Assembly (NCBI GenBank): GCA_900552955.1
Contig: USBO01000003.1
Location: 1-37,823 of the forward strand
Direction: 5' to 3'
From: an uncultured Alistipes sp.
GTDB taxonomy: Bacteria; Bacteroidota; Bacteroidia; Bacteroidales; Rikenellaceae
Length of the DNA: 37,823 bases
The notes under the pieces are model-generated. The model was not told where the DNA came from and made no database searches. It worked only from the letters and a program-made list of their open reading frames with translations. Below are positions 31,068 through 37,823 of this stretch, piece after piece. Both the position numbers and the translations under genes were made by a program. The stretch's first letter is position 1. Every line of letters starts with the position of its first letter.

Positions 31068-31676
31068 CTACTTGGAGTACAACTCGACGATCAGCTGCTC
31101 TTTGATGTTCTCGGGAATCTCCTCGCGTTCGGGTTTCTGGAGGAACTTGCCGCTCATCGTCGCGCCGTCCCACTCGAGCCATGCGTAACGGCTCTTCGAT
31201 GCGCCCGACAGCGAATCGGCAATCACTTCCAAACTCTTCGACTTCTCACGAACCGACACCACGTCGCCCGCACGGAGCGAATACGACGGGATGTTCACCA
31301 CGCTGCCGTTGACGCAGATGTGGCGGTGCGAGACGAGCTGACGCGCTGCGGCGCGGGTCGGAGCGATACCCAGGCGGTAGACGACATTGTCCAGACGGCA
31401 CTCCAGCAGCTTGAGCAGGTTCTCGCCCGTGATGCCGCCCATGCGGGCCGCAGCCTCGTACGTACGCGCGAACTGCTTCTCCAGCAGACCGTAGGTGAAC
31501 TTCGCCTTCTGCTTCTCGCTGAGCTGCTCGCCGTACTCCGACACCTTCTTGCGCTTGCGCATCAGACCGTGCTGGCCGGGAGGAAAGTTACGCTTCTCGA
31601 GCACTTTGTCCGCACCATAAATAGCCTCGCCGAAACGACGGGCGATCTTCGATTTAGGTCCTATATATTTAGCCAT
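31068..31676 (-). CDS. rpsD: Ribosomal protein S4
   Basis: 202 residues, starting MAKYIGPKSKIARRFGE, the Bacteroidetes form without the zinc-binding Cys of some S4 proteins. The S4 RNA-binding domain (CRLDNVVYRLGIAPTRAAAR, RHICVNGSVVNIPSY) is intact. It is a primary binder of 16S rRNA and in many bacteria a translational repressor of the alpha operon. Confidence 0.98.
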   Translation of the reverse strand: MAKYIGPKSKIARRFGEAIYGADKVLEKRNFPPGQHGLMRKRKKVSEYGEQLSEKQKAKFTYGLLEKQFARTYEAAARMGGITGENLLKLLECRLDNVVYRLGIAPTRAAARQLVSHRHICVNGSVVNIPSYSLRAGDVVSVREKSKSLEVIADSLSGASKSRYAWLEWDGATMSGKFLQKPEREEIPENIKEQLIVELYSK

Positions 31677-31729
31677 TGTCTTACTTGTTTAATAATCCTT
31701 TGATAGAAGTTACTTCACGCAGAACGCGC

Positions 31730-32119
31730 TTACACGCGACGGCGGTTGGGAGCGCGGCAGCCGTTGTGCGGCATCGGCGTCACGTCGATGATCTCCGTCA
31801 CCTCGATGCCTGCGCCGTGAATGGTGCGAACGGCCGACTCACGACCTGCACCCGGGCCCTTGACATAGACCTTCACCTTGCGCAGACCCATGTCGTAGGC
31901 GACCTTCGCGCAATCCGAGGCAGCCGTCTGAGCAGCATAGGGAGTGTTCTTCTTCGAACCGCGGAATCCCATCTTACCGGCCGAAGACCAGCTGATAACC
32001 TCACCCACCTCGTTCGTGAGGGTGATGATGACGTTGTTGAAGGTCGAGTGGACGAATGCCATGCCCTGAGCGCCAACCTTGACAACCTTCTTCTTAACTG
32101 TTCCAGTTTTCTTTGCCAT
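31730..32119 (-). CDS. rpsK: Ribosomal protein S11
   Basis: 129 residues. It has GMAFVHSTFNNVIITLTNEV, KVYVKGPGAGRESAVRT and the C-terminal PHNGCRAPNRRRV. A platform protein of the small subunit, in its usual place between rpsM and rpsD. Confidence 0.98.
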   Translation of the reverse strand: MAKKTGTVKKKVVKVGAQGMAFVHSTFNNVIITLTNEVGEVISWSSAGKMGFRGSKKNTPYAAQTAASDCAKVAYDMGLRKVKVYVKGPGAGRESAVRTIHGAGIEVTEIIDVTPMPHNGCRAPNRRRV

Positions 32120-32134
32120 AACTCTCTTCTGCGA

Positions 32135-32515
32135 TTACTTAGTTGCCTTTTTCTTGTTTGCGACGGTCTTCTTGCGGCCCTTGCGCGTACGCGCGTTGTT
32201 CTTGGTGCTCTGGCCGCGAACGGGGAGACCCAGACGGTGACGGATGCCGCGATAGCAACCGATGTCCATCAGTCGTTTGATGTTGAGCTGCACCATCGAG
32301 CGGCATTCGCCCTCGACCTTGATGCCCAGTTCGGCAATCTTCGAACGAATGGCGCCCACCTGCTCGTCGTTCCAGTCCTGGACCTTCACATCGTAGCTGA
32401 TACCTGCTTCGTCGAGAATCTTGCGGGCGGTCGAGCGGCCTACACCGTAGATATAGGTCAGACCGATCTCACCGCGCTTGTTTTTTGGTAAATCTACACC
32501 AACTATACGTGCCAT
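32135..32515 (-). CDS. rpsM: Ribosomal protein S13
   Basis: 126 residues. It starts MARIVGVDLPKNKRGEIGLT and has GVGRSTARKIL and RGIRHRLGLPVRGQSTKNNA, with a basic tail that contacts tRNA and the subunit bridge. It follows rpmJ in the operon. Confidence 0.98.
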   Translation of the reverse strand: MARIVGVDLPKNKRGEIGLTYIYGVGRSTARKILDEAGISYDVKVQDWNDEQVGAIRSKIAELGIKVEGECRSMVQLNIKRLMDIGCYRGIRHRLGLPVRGQSTKNNARTRKGRKKTVANKKKATK

Positions 32516-32547
32516 AAAATCTTTTCTTTCTGATTAATCGTTAAAAA

Positions 32548-32664
32548 CTACCCTTGGCGCATCTTGAACTTGGGGTTCTTCTTGCAGATCACGTAGAGCT
32601 TGCCCTTACGCTTCACGATCTTGCAATCCTCGCTACGCTTCTTGATTGATGCTTTTACTTTCAT
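32548..32664 (-). CDS. rpmJ: Ribosomal protein L36
   Basis: 38 residues, found by direct translation. It starts MKVKASIKKRSEDCKIVKR and ends KNPKFKMRQG. It keeps only two of the four Cys positions (C14 and C27), so it is the zinc-free type. It lies between infA and rpsM, its normal neighbours. Confidence 0.95.
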   Translation of the reverse strand: MKVKASIKKRSEDCKIVKRKGKLYVICKKNPKFKMRQG

Positions 32665-32685
32665 AATTTTCAAGCAATCTTTTGG

Positions 32686-32904
32686 TTATTTGTACCTGAA
32701 GGAGATACGGCCCTTCGACAGATCGTAGGGCGTCATCTCCACTTTTACCTTATCCCCGGGAAGAATCTTGATGTAGTGCATCCGCATCTTCCCCGAGATA
32801 TGAGCGGTGATTACGTGGCCGTTGTCCAGCTCGACGCGGAACATCGCGTTCGACAGCGCCTCGATAATCGTTCCGTCTCGTTCAATCGCAGTCTGTTTTG
32901 CCAT
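32686..32904 (-). CDS. infA: Translation initiation factor IF-1
   Basis: 72 residues, one S1-type OB fold with NAMFRVELDNGHVITAHISG and GDKVKVEMTPYDLSKGRISFR. It binds the A site of the 30S subunit during initiation. It follows map by 15 nt and precedes rpmJ. Confidence 0.98.
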   Translation of the reverse strand: MAKQTAIERDGTIIEALSNAMFRVELDNGHVITAHISGKMRMHYIKILPGDKVKVEMTPYDLSKGRISFRYK

Positions 32905-32919
32905 AGAGTCTTTTCTTGC

Positions 32920-33696
32920 TTACTTGTTAATTGCCTCCTCGATAACACTGAAGTCGGTCAGGACGTCCGCACCGCTCTTGCGTATGGCCACCGCAAACTC
33001 GTAATGAGCCGCCGGCTTGCGATCGCGCGTGCGCACCGTCCATCCGTCGGGTTCGAATACCACCGCTCGGGTTCCCATGTTGATCATGGGTTCGATACAG
33101 ATGACCATGCCCTCGCGGAGCAGGGGTCCTCTGCCGCGTGCGCCGTAGTTCGGAACGCCCGGGTCTTCGTGCATTTTCCGACCCAGACCGTGTCCTTCCA
33201 ACTCGCGCACGACGCCGTAGCCGAATTGCTCGGCATACTCCTGCACGGCCGACGAGATATCGCCCACGCGATTTCCCGCCCTGGCCTGTGCCGTACCTTT
33301 ATAAAGAGCCTCTTTGGTGACCTCCATGAGCTGTTTCACCTCGTCGGAAACGGCTCCCACGGCAAACGTATATGCCGAATCACCAACAAACCCCTTCATA
33401 AATGTACCGCAATCCACCGAAACGATGTCGCCCTCTTTGAGAACCTGCGACGTCGACGGAATACCGTGAACCACCTGCTCGTTGACCGATATGCACAACG
33501 ATGCCGGATAGCCCTGATACCCCAGAAAAGCCGGAACTGCTCCGTGAGAACGGATGAACTCCTCGCCGATGCGATCCAGCTCCTTGGTCGTGACGCCCGG
33601 CCGGATGTGGCGACCCACTTCGGCCAGCGTACGGCTCACGAGAAGGTTGTTCTCGCGGAGCAGTTCGATCTCTTCTTCGTTCTTTAAGTATATCAT
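32920..33696 (-). CDS. map: Methionine aminopeptidase, type I
   Basis: 258 residues from ATG 33696; a TTG 9 nt further up is less likely. It removes the initiator Met from new proteins. Metal-binding and active-site blocks are present: VDCGTFMKGFVGDSAYTFAV, ELEGHGLGRKMHEDPGVPNY and GMVICIEPMINMG. It lies between secY and infA, common in Bacteroidetes. Confidence 0.96.
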   Translation of the reverse strand: MIYLKNEEEIELLRENNLLVSRTLAEVGRHIRPGVTTKELDRIGEEFIRSHGAVPAFLGYQGYPASLCISVNEQVVHGIPSTSQVLKEGDIVSVDCGTFMKGFVGDSAYTFAVGAVSDEVKQLMEVTKEALYKGTAQARAGNRVGDISSAVQEYAEQFGYGVVRELEGHGLGRKMHEDPGVPNYGARGRGPLLREGMVICIEPMINMGTRAVVFEPDGWTVRTRDRKPAAHYEFAVAIRKSGADVLTDFSVIEEAINK

Positions 33697-33726
33697 TCGG
33701 TTCAAAAACTCCTACGAACAAACATC

Positions 33727-35112
33727 TCAGTGGCGACCCTGAATGCGTCCGGTCTTCATCAGACCGTCGTAATGACGCATCAGCAGGTAGCTCTCTATCT
33801 GCTTGAGAGTGTCGAGAATCACGCCCACCATGATGAGCAGCGACGTACCGCCGTAGAAATAGGCGAAGGCCTGCTGCACGTTGAGGAACTTCATCGCCAG
33901 CGCGGGCAGAATCGCCACGATGGCCAGGAAGAACGAACCCGGCAGCGTGATTCGCGTCATGATGGTGTCGATGTAGTTCACCGTGGCCTTACCCGGCTTG
34001 ACACCCGGGATGAAACCGCCGTTGCGCTTCATGTCGTCCGCCATCATTTGAGGATTGACGATGATCGCCGTGTAGAAATAGGTGAAGGCGATCACCAGCA
34101 CCGCAAGCGTAAGGTTGTACCAGAAGCCCGTCATGTCGGCGTAGGCGCCGGCGAAGCCCGGGGCGATCTTGGTGAAGAGCATCGGAATGAACATCAGAGC
34201 CTGCGCGAAGATGATGGGCATTACGTTCGCAGCATTCATCTTCAGAGGGATGTACTGACGCACGCCTCCGTACTGTTTGTTGCCGATGATCCGCTTCGCA
34301 TACTGCACAGGCACCTTGCGGACGGCCTGCACCAATGCGATTGTTGCCATAAACACCAGCGTGAGCAGCACCAGCTCCAGGATGATCATGATGGCACTGC
34401 CGTCCGACGTCTGGAAACGCGCGTTGACCTCGGCCAGCAGCGCGTGCGGCAGACGGGCGACGATACCGATCATGATGATGAGCGAGATGCCGTTCCCGAT
34501 GCCCTTGTCGGTGATCTTCTCGCCGAGCCACATGATGAACATGGTGCCCGCGATCAGGATCACCGTGGCGTAGACCACGAACCAGAACGAGTGGCCGTAG
34601 ATGAACGCCGTGGGGGGTAATGTATGGAACAAGTTAGCGACATACGCCGGTCCCTGGATTGAGAGGACGACAATCGTCAGGAAGCGTGTCCACTGATTCA
34701 TTTTGCGGCGCCCGCTCTCACCCTCCTTCTGCATCTTCTGGAAATAGGGAATCATGATTCCCATCAACTGGATGATGATCGAAGCGGTGATGTAGGGCAT
34801 CACTCCGAGTGCGAAAATAGCAGCATTGCCGAATGCACCGCCGGAGAATACGTTCAACAGTCCCAGCAGGCTGTTGTCATCCATCTGGCTGGCCAATGCC
34901 GACCCCTCGCCCAGGGCGTTGGGGTTGATACCCGGAATAACCACAAAACTACCCAAGCGATAGATAAGAAGGAGGCCAAGCGTGTAGAGAATACGCTTGC
35001 GAAGCTCCTCGATCTTATATATGTTCTTGAGGGTTTCGACTAACTTTTTGTTGGTCGCCATGATCGCCACGATGACGAGCAGGACGATACCAACAGCAAT
35101 GTAGTGATTCAT
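33727..35112 (-). CDS. secY: Protein translocase subunit SecY
   Basis: 461 residues from ATG 35112. It is the channel subunit of the Sec translocon with ten membrane helices, and its family blocks (YRLGSFVVIPGINP, MPYITASIIIQL, GIGNGISLIIM) are intact. The first 17 residues (MNHYIAVGIVLLVIVAI) are strongly hydrophobic and precede the usual cytosolic start near M18 (35061). The upstream spacer is AT-rich and coding-like GC-rich DNA begins at 35112, which favours the longer form. This would add a membrane segment. If 35061 is the start, SecY is 444 residues and normal. Confidence 0.93.
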   Translation of the reverse strand: MNHYIAVGIVLLVIVAIMATNKKLVETLKNIYKIEELRKRILYTLGLLLIYRLGSFVVIPGINPNALGEGSALASQMDDNSLLGLLNVFSGGAFGNAAIFALGVMPYITASIIIQLMGIMIPYFQKMQKEGESGRRKMNQWTRFLTIVVLSIQGPAYVANLFHTLPPTAFIYGHSFWFVVYATVILIAGTMFIMWLGEKITDKGIGNGISLIIMIGIVARLPHALLAEVNARFQTSDGSAIMIILELVLLTLVFMATIALVQAVRKVPVQYAKRIIGNKQYGGVRQYIPLKMNAANVMPIIFAQALMFIPMLFTKIAPGFAGAYADMTGFWYNLTLAVLVIAFTYFYTAIIVNPQMMADDMKRNGGFIPGVKPGKATVNYIDTIMTRITLPGSFFLAIVAILPALAMKFLNVQQAFAYFYGGTSLLIMVGVILDTLKQIESYLLMRHYDGLMKTGRIQGRH

Positions 35113-35136
35113 AAATATAGGTTTAGGAGGATTTCA

Positions 35137-35583
35137 TTAGAGCTTCTCCACGCTGCCGCCGGCAGCGACGATAGCTGCCTCGGCGCTCTTGGAGAATGCG
35201 TGAGCCTTCACCGCCAGCCCTTTCGACAGCGTACCGTTACCCAAAATCTTCACTTTGTCGTTCGACGATACGAAACCGGCCGAGATCAGCGCTTCGAAAT
35301 CGACGGCCGCAAGGTTTTTCTTTGCAGCCAGCTCTTCGAGCGTCGAGAGGTTGATGGCCTTGTACTCCACACGCTTCAGGTTCGTGAAACCGAACTTCGG
35401 CAGGCGACGCTGCAACGGCATCTGACCGCCCTCGAAGCCGAGCTTCGACTTATAGCCCGAACGCGACTGGGCACCCTTGTTACCACGGCCCGAATAACCG
35501 CCGTGACCCGAACCGGCACCGCGGCCGACACGCTTGTCGTGGTGCGTAGCGCCTTTTGCGGGTTTGAGATTATGCAATTCCAT
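35137..35583 (-). CDS. rplO: Ribosomal protein L15
   Basis: 148 residues. It has the glycine-rich N-terminal RVGRGAGSGHGGYSGRGNKG and the C-terminal L15 domain FEALISAGFVSSNDKVKILGNG. It binds 23S rRNA. It follows rpmD by 25 nt. Confidence 0.97.
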   Translation of the reverse strand: MELHNLKPAKGATHHDKRVGRGAGSGHGGYSGRGNKGAQSRSGYKSKLGFEGGQMPLQRRLPKFGFTNLKRVEYKAINLSTLEELAAKKNLAAVDFEALISAGFVSSNDKVKILGNGTLSKGLAVKAHAFSKSAEAAIVAAGGSVEKL

Positions 35584-35608
35584 TGTTGTGAATTCGGATG
35601 GGTTTGAC

Positions 35609-35791
35609 TTATTTTACCTCCGCGATCTTCGCGAGGTGCTTGACGCGCTCGAGCATCCCTTTGATGATGACCGAATCGCTGTGCTCGACGCTCTGGTTGA
35701 TCTTCTTCAGACCCAGTGCATCGAGGTTCTTGCGCTGCTGTGCCGAAGCACCGATGCGGCTCTTGACCTGGGTGATCTTCAATGTTGCCAT
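35609..35791 (-). CDS. rpmD: Ribosomal protein L30
   Basis: 60 residues from ATG 35791 (a TTG at 35806 would add five). It begins MATLKITQVKSRIGASAQQRK and has LDALGLKKINQSVEH, the normal L30 pattern. It lies between rpsE and rplO. Confidence 0.95.
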   Translation of the reverse strand: MATLKITQVKSRIGASAQQRKNLDALGLKKINQSVEHSDSVIIKGMLERVKHLAKIAEVK

Positions 35792-35807
35792 GACTTGCGT
35801 TTTCAAA

Positions 35808-36326
35808 TTAACCGTTAAACACCTTGCTCATCGAGATCCCGCGCACCTGAGCCACGCTGTAGGCGTCGCGCAGCTCGCACAGAGCGGCGATGGTCGCCTT
35901 GACGAGGTTGTGGGGGTTCGACGAACCCTTGCTCTTGGCCAACACGTTCTTCACGCCCACCGACTCCAGCACGGCACGCATGGCACCGCCGGCGATGATA
36001 CCCGTACCGGGAGCGGCCGGACGGATCATCACCAGCGAACCGCCGAAGCGCATCTCCTGCTTGTGAGGGATCGTACCGTTGATGACCGGCACCTTGATGA
36101 GGTTCTTCTTGGCATCCTCGACACCCTTGGCGATGGCTGCCTGCACCTCCGAAGCCTTGCCCAGACCGTAGCCCACGACACCGTTCTCGTTCCCCACGAC
36201 GACGATCGCCGAGAAGCTGAATGTACGACCGCCCTTGGTCACCTTGGTGACACGCTGGATGCTTACGAGCCGGTCCTTAAGCTCGAGGTCGCTTGTACGC
36301 ACTTTCTTTATGTTCGTATTTGACAT
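35808..36326 (-). CDS. rpsE: Ribosomal protein S5
   Basis: 172 residues. The N-terminal double-stranded RNA-binding domain (RLVSIQRVTKVTKGGRTFSF) and C-terminal domain (RPAAPGTGIIAGGAMRAVLE) are both present. It helps accuracy of decoding. Confidence 0.98.
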   Translation of the reverse strand: MSNTNIKKVRTSDLELKDRLVSIQRVTKVTKGGRTFSFSAIVVVGNENGVVGYGLGKASEVQAAIAKGVEDAKKNLIKVPVINGTIPHKQEMRFGGSLVMIRPAAPGTGIIAGGAMRAVLESVGVKNVLAKSKGSSNPHNLVKATIAALCELRDAYSVAQVRGISMSKVFNG

Positions 36327-36331
36327 ATCGC

Positions 36332-36694
36332 TTAGAATTTAAGACCGCCTTCACGTGCGGCATCCGCTAACACTTTAACTCGTCCGTGATACAGATAGCC
36401 GTTGCGATCGAACGCCACGACCGAGATACCTTTTTCGACGGCACGCTGCGCAGCCAGTTTCCCGACCAGCGCCGCGACTTCGCACTTGTTCTTGCCTGCG
36501 GCCGCTTCGGCCACCTCCTTGTCCAGCGAGGAGGCCGTCGCCAGCGTCTTGCCTGCGAGGTCGTCGATGAACTGCACGTAGATCTGCTTGTTGCTACGGA
36601 ACACAGTCATACGAGGCTGAGCCTGCGTACCGCTCACGATCTTGCGGATACGCATCTTGATACGCTCTCTTCTTTCGATTTTATTCAATGACAT
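36332..36694 (-). CDS. rplR: Ribosomal protein L18
   Basis: 120 residues. It has the basic N-terminus KIERRERIKMRIRKIVSG, then RMTVFRSNKQIYVQFIDD and FDRNGYLYHGRVKVLADAAR. It binds 5S rRNA with L5. The start is 17 nt downstream of the L6 stop. Confidence 0.98.
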   Translation of the reverse strand: MSLNKIERRERIKMRIRKIVSGTQAQPRMTVFRSNKQIYVQFIDDLAGKTLATASSLDKEVAEAAAGKNKCEVAALVGKLAAQRAVEKGISVVAFDRNGYLYHGRVKVLADAAREGGLKF

Positions 36695-36711
36695 AGCTGA
36701 TTCGGTTTTTA

Positions 36712-37299
36712 CTATTTAGCACCTGCAGACTTGCCTGCCTTGCGACGCAGAACCTCGCCTACGAACTTGATACCCTTGCCCTTGTACGGCTCCGGCTTGC
36801 GCAGCGAACGGATCTTGGCAGCCACCTGGCCGATGAGCTGCTTGTCGATGCTCTTGAGTGTGACGATCGGGTTGCCCTTCTTCTCCGTGACGGCCGTGGC
36901 GGTCACCTCGGGCGGCAGCATCAGGTGCGTGTCGTGCGAGTAACCCAGGCTCATCTCGAGGATGTTGCCCTTGACCTCGGCCTTGAAACCGACGCCCACG
37001 AGCTCCTGTTTGATTTCGTAACCCTTCGATACGCCGACCACCATGTTGTTGATGAGCGCACGATACAGACCGTGCAGCGAGCGGTGGCGCGGCTGGTTGG
37101 TCGGACGCGATACGAGCACGGCGGGAATCTCCTTGCCGGTGTGTACCTCGGTGTGGGTGCCTACCTCGACCTTGATGTCCGAATCAACCTTCTGACTCAG
37201 TGTCCCAAGTGGCCCTTTCACGCTTACCACGTTGTCGGGCGATACCGTGACGGTCACGCCGGCGGGCAAGTTTACAGGTAATTTACCAATTCTTGACAT
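36712..37299 (-). CDS. rplF: Ribosomal protein L6
   Basis: 195 residues, with two L6 repeats. It begins MSRIGKLPVNLPAGVTVTV and ends near the family signature IRSLRKPEPYKGKGIKF, with a lysine-rich tail. It lies between rpsH and rplR. Confidence 0.98.
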   Translation of the reverse strand: MSRIGKLPVNLPAGVTVTVSPDNVVSVKGPLGTLSQKVDSDIKVEVGTHTEVHTGKEIPAVLVSRPTNQPRHRSLHGLYRALINNMVVGVSKGYEIKQELVGVGFKAEVKGNILEMSLGYSHDTHLMLPPEVTATAVTEKKGNPIVTLKSIDKQLIGQVAAKIRSLRKPEPYKGKGIKFVGEVLRRKAGKSAGAK

Positions 37300-37349
37300 T
37301 TGTACTAAGTTGTTTAGTTAAAGATTTCTGTTTTCAGTCCGAGCTCCGG

Positions 37350-37748
37350 TTAGTAGACGTAGCACAGCACCTCGCCGCCGACGTTCTCCTTGCGCGCCTT
37401 GGCATCGGTCAGGATACCCTTCGACGTCGAGAGGATGGCGATGCCCAGTCCGTTGAGCACGCGGGGCATCTCCTCCACCGAAGCGTACTTGCGCAGGCCC
37501 GGACGGCTCACGCGTTTGAGGTCCTTGATGGCGTTGCATTTGGTTTGAGCGTTCCACTTCAGTGCGATCTTGATCGAAGGGTGGCCCTTCGCATCGGTGT
37601 CGAACTTGTAGGCCAGGATATAGCCCTGCTCGTAGAGGATCTTGGTGATCTCCTGCTTAATTTTGGAACCGGGAGCTTCAACCACCTTGTGGTTGGCTTT
37701 CACCGCGTTTCTAATTCTGGTCAGAAAGTCCGCAATAGGATCAGTCAT
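37350..37748 (-). CDS. rpsH: Ribosomal protein S8
   Basis: 132 residues. It begins MTDPIADFLTRIRNAVKANH, and SRPGLRKYASVEEMPRVLNG and GIAILSTSKGI follow. It is a primary 16S rRNA binder that in many bacteria also represses the spc operon. The last 75 nt of the window upstream are AT-rich spacer; no part of the expected S14 gene is recognised. Confidence 0.98.
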   Translation of the reverse strand: MTDPIADFLTRIRNAVKANHKVVEAPGSKIKQEITKILYEQGYILAYKFDTDAKGHPSIKIALKWNAQTKCNAIKDLKRVSRPGLRKYASVEEMPRVLNGLGIAILSTSKGILTDAKARKENVGGEVLCYVY

Positions 37749-37823
37749 GATGATTAGAAGTTAAAATTAAAAAATAAGTTGTTCAGTAAAATTCTGCAAG
37801 TCAGCATCTTACGGCGACATGCC

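Noticed and set aside
32920..33727. Absence of adk between secY and map
   Set aside because: This order is usual in Bacteroidetes and is not a loss in this strain.
37749..37823. End of an S14 gene at the right edge
   Set aside because: The expected C-terminal residues KASW are not found in any minus frame of these 75 nt, which are AT-rich spacer.
1..37823. CRISPR arrays, insertion sequences, integrases, attachment sites, phage genes
   Set aside because: No direct-repeat array, transposase, integrase or flanking repeat was seen; the inverted repeats present fit terminators.

Overview
The window looks like chromosome from a high-GC member of the Bacteroidales, most likely an Alistipes-type (Rikenellaceae) gut bacterium. 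The evidence is: Bacteroidetes promoters (TTTG, 19-nt gap, TAnnTTTG) upstream of several genes; a lipoprotein with a DUF4988 (PL29-lyase N-terminal) domain; BACON and GLUG surface-protein modules; an alpha-oxoamine synthase of the sphingolipid/sulfonolipid type; and map lying between secY and infA. The genus is an inference, not a measurement.

Layout. 1-1920: 3' end of a bifunctional DAHP synthase/chorismate mutase, then a membrane acyltransferase-like protein. 1946-2063: a candidate small RNA on the minus strand with its own promoter and terminator. 2185-4106: an AraC regulator followed by manA (minus). 4403-9480: a five-gene plus-strand cluster containing a NapH-NapG-like polyferredoxin fusion, an aldo/keto reductase-ferredoxin with a twin-arginine lipoprotein signal, a DUF1893 protein, an ECF S-component and a cytosolic aldo/keto reductase-ferredoxin. 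9656-11409: an MFS exporter and ogt. 11485-14773: a decayed chimera of a TPR/AraC-type regulator and a BACON/BspA/GLUG surface protein. 15027-15099: tRNA-Gly. 15447-18289: divergent beta-hexosaminidase and SGNH esterase. 18389-20436: alpha-oxoamine synthase plus a phosphodiesterase-fold protein lacking its catalytic residues. 20655-22267: radical SAM protein, metallophosphoesterase fragment, lipocalin. 22319-26308: dxs, and divergently pyrH, a TlpA-like protein and frr. 26666-29231: a surface lipoprotein and a DeoR regulator. 29482-37748: the 3' part of the spc-alpha ribosomal operon, S8 to L17, on the minus strand.

How the genes may work together. The most distinctive region is 4403-9480. 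The fusion combines a NapH-like four-helix membrane part carrying two ferredoxin clusters with a NapG-like four-cluster ferredoxin, and a twin-arginine segment lies between them. The next gene is an aldo/keto reductase with its own 2[4Fe-4S] tail and a twin-arginine lipoprotein signal; a paralogue without a signal ends the cluster. Together they suggest electron transfer across the inner membrane to an exported reductase. The route, donor and substrate are unknown.

No insertion sequence, CRISPR array, phage gene or origin was seen. Strand changes are mostly marked by strong inverted repeats that act as shared terminators. The promoters of 2069-2099, 9569-9598, 15145-15175 and 17072-17102 share the same 19-nt spacing.
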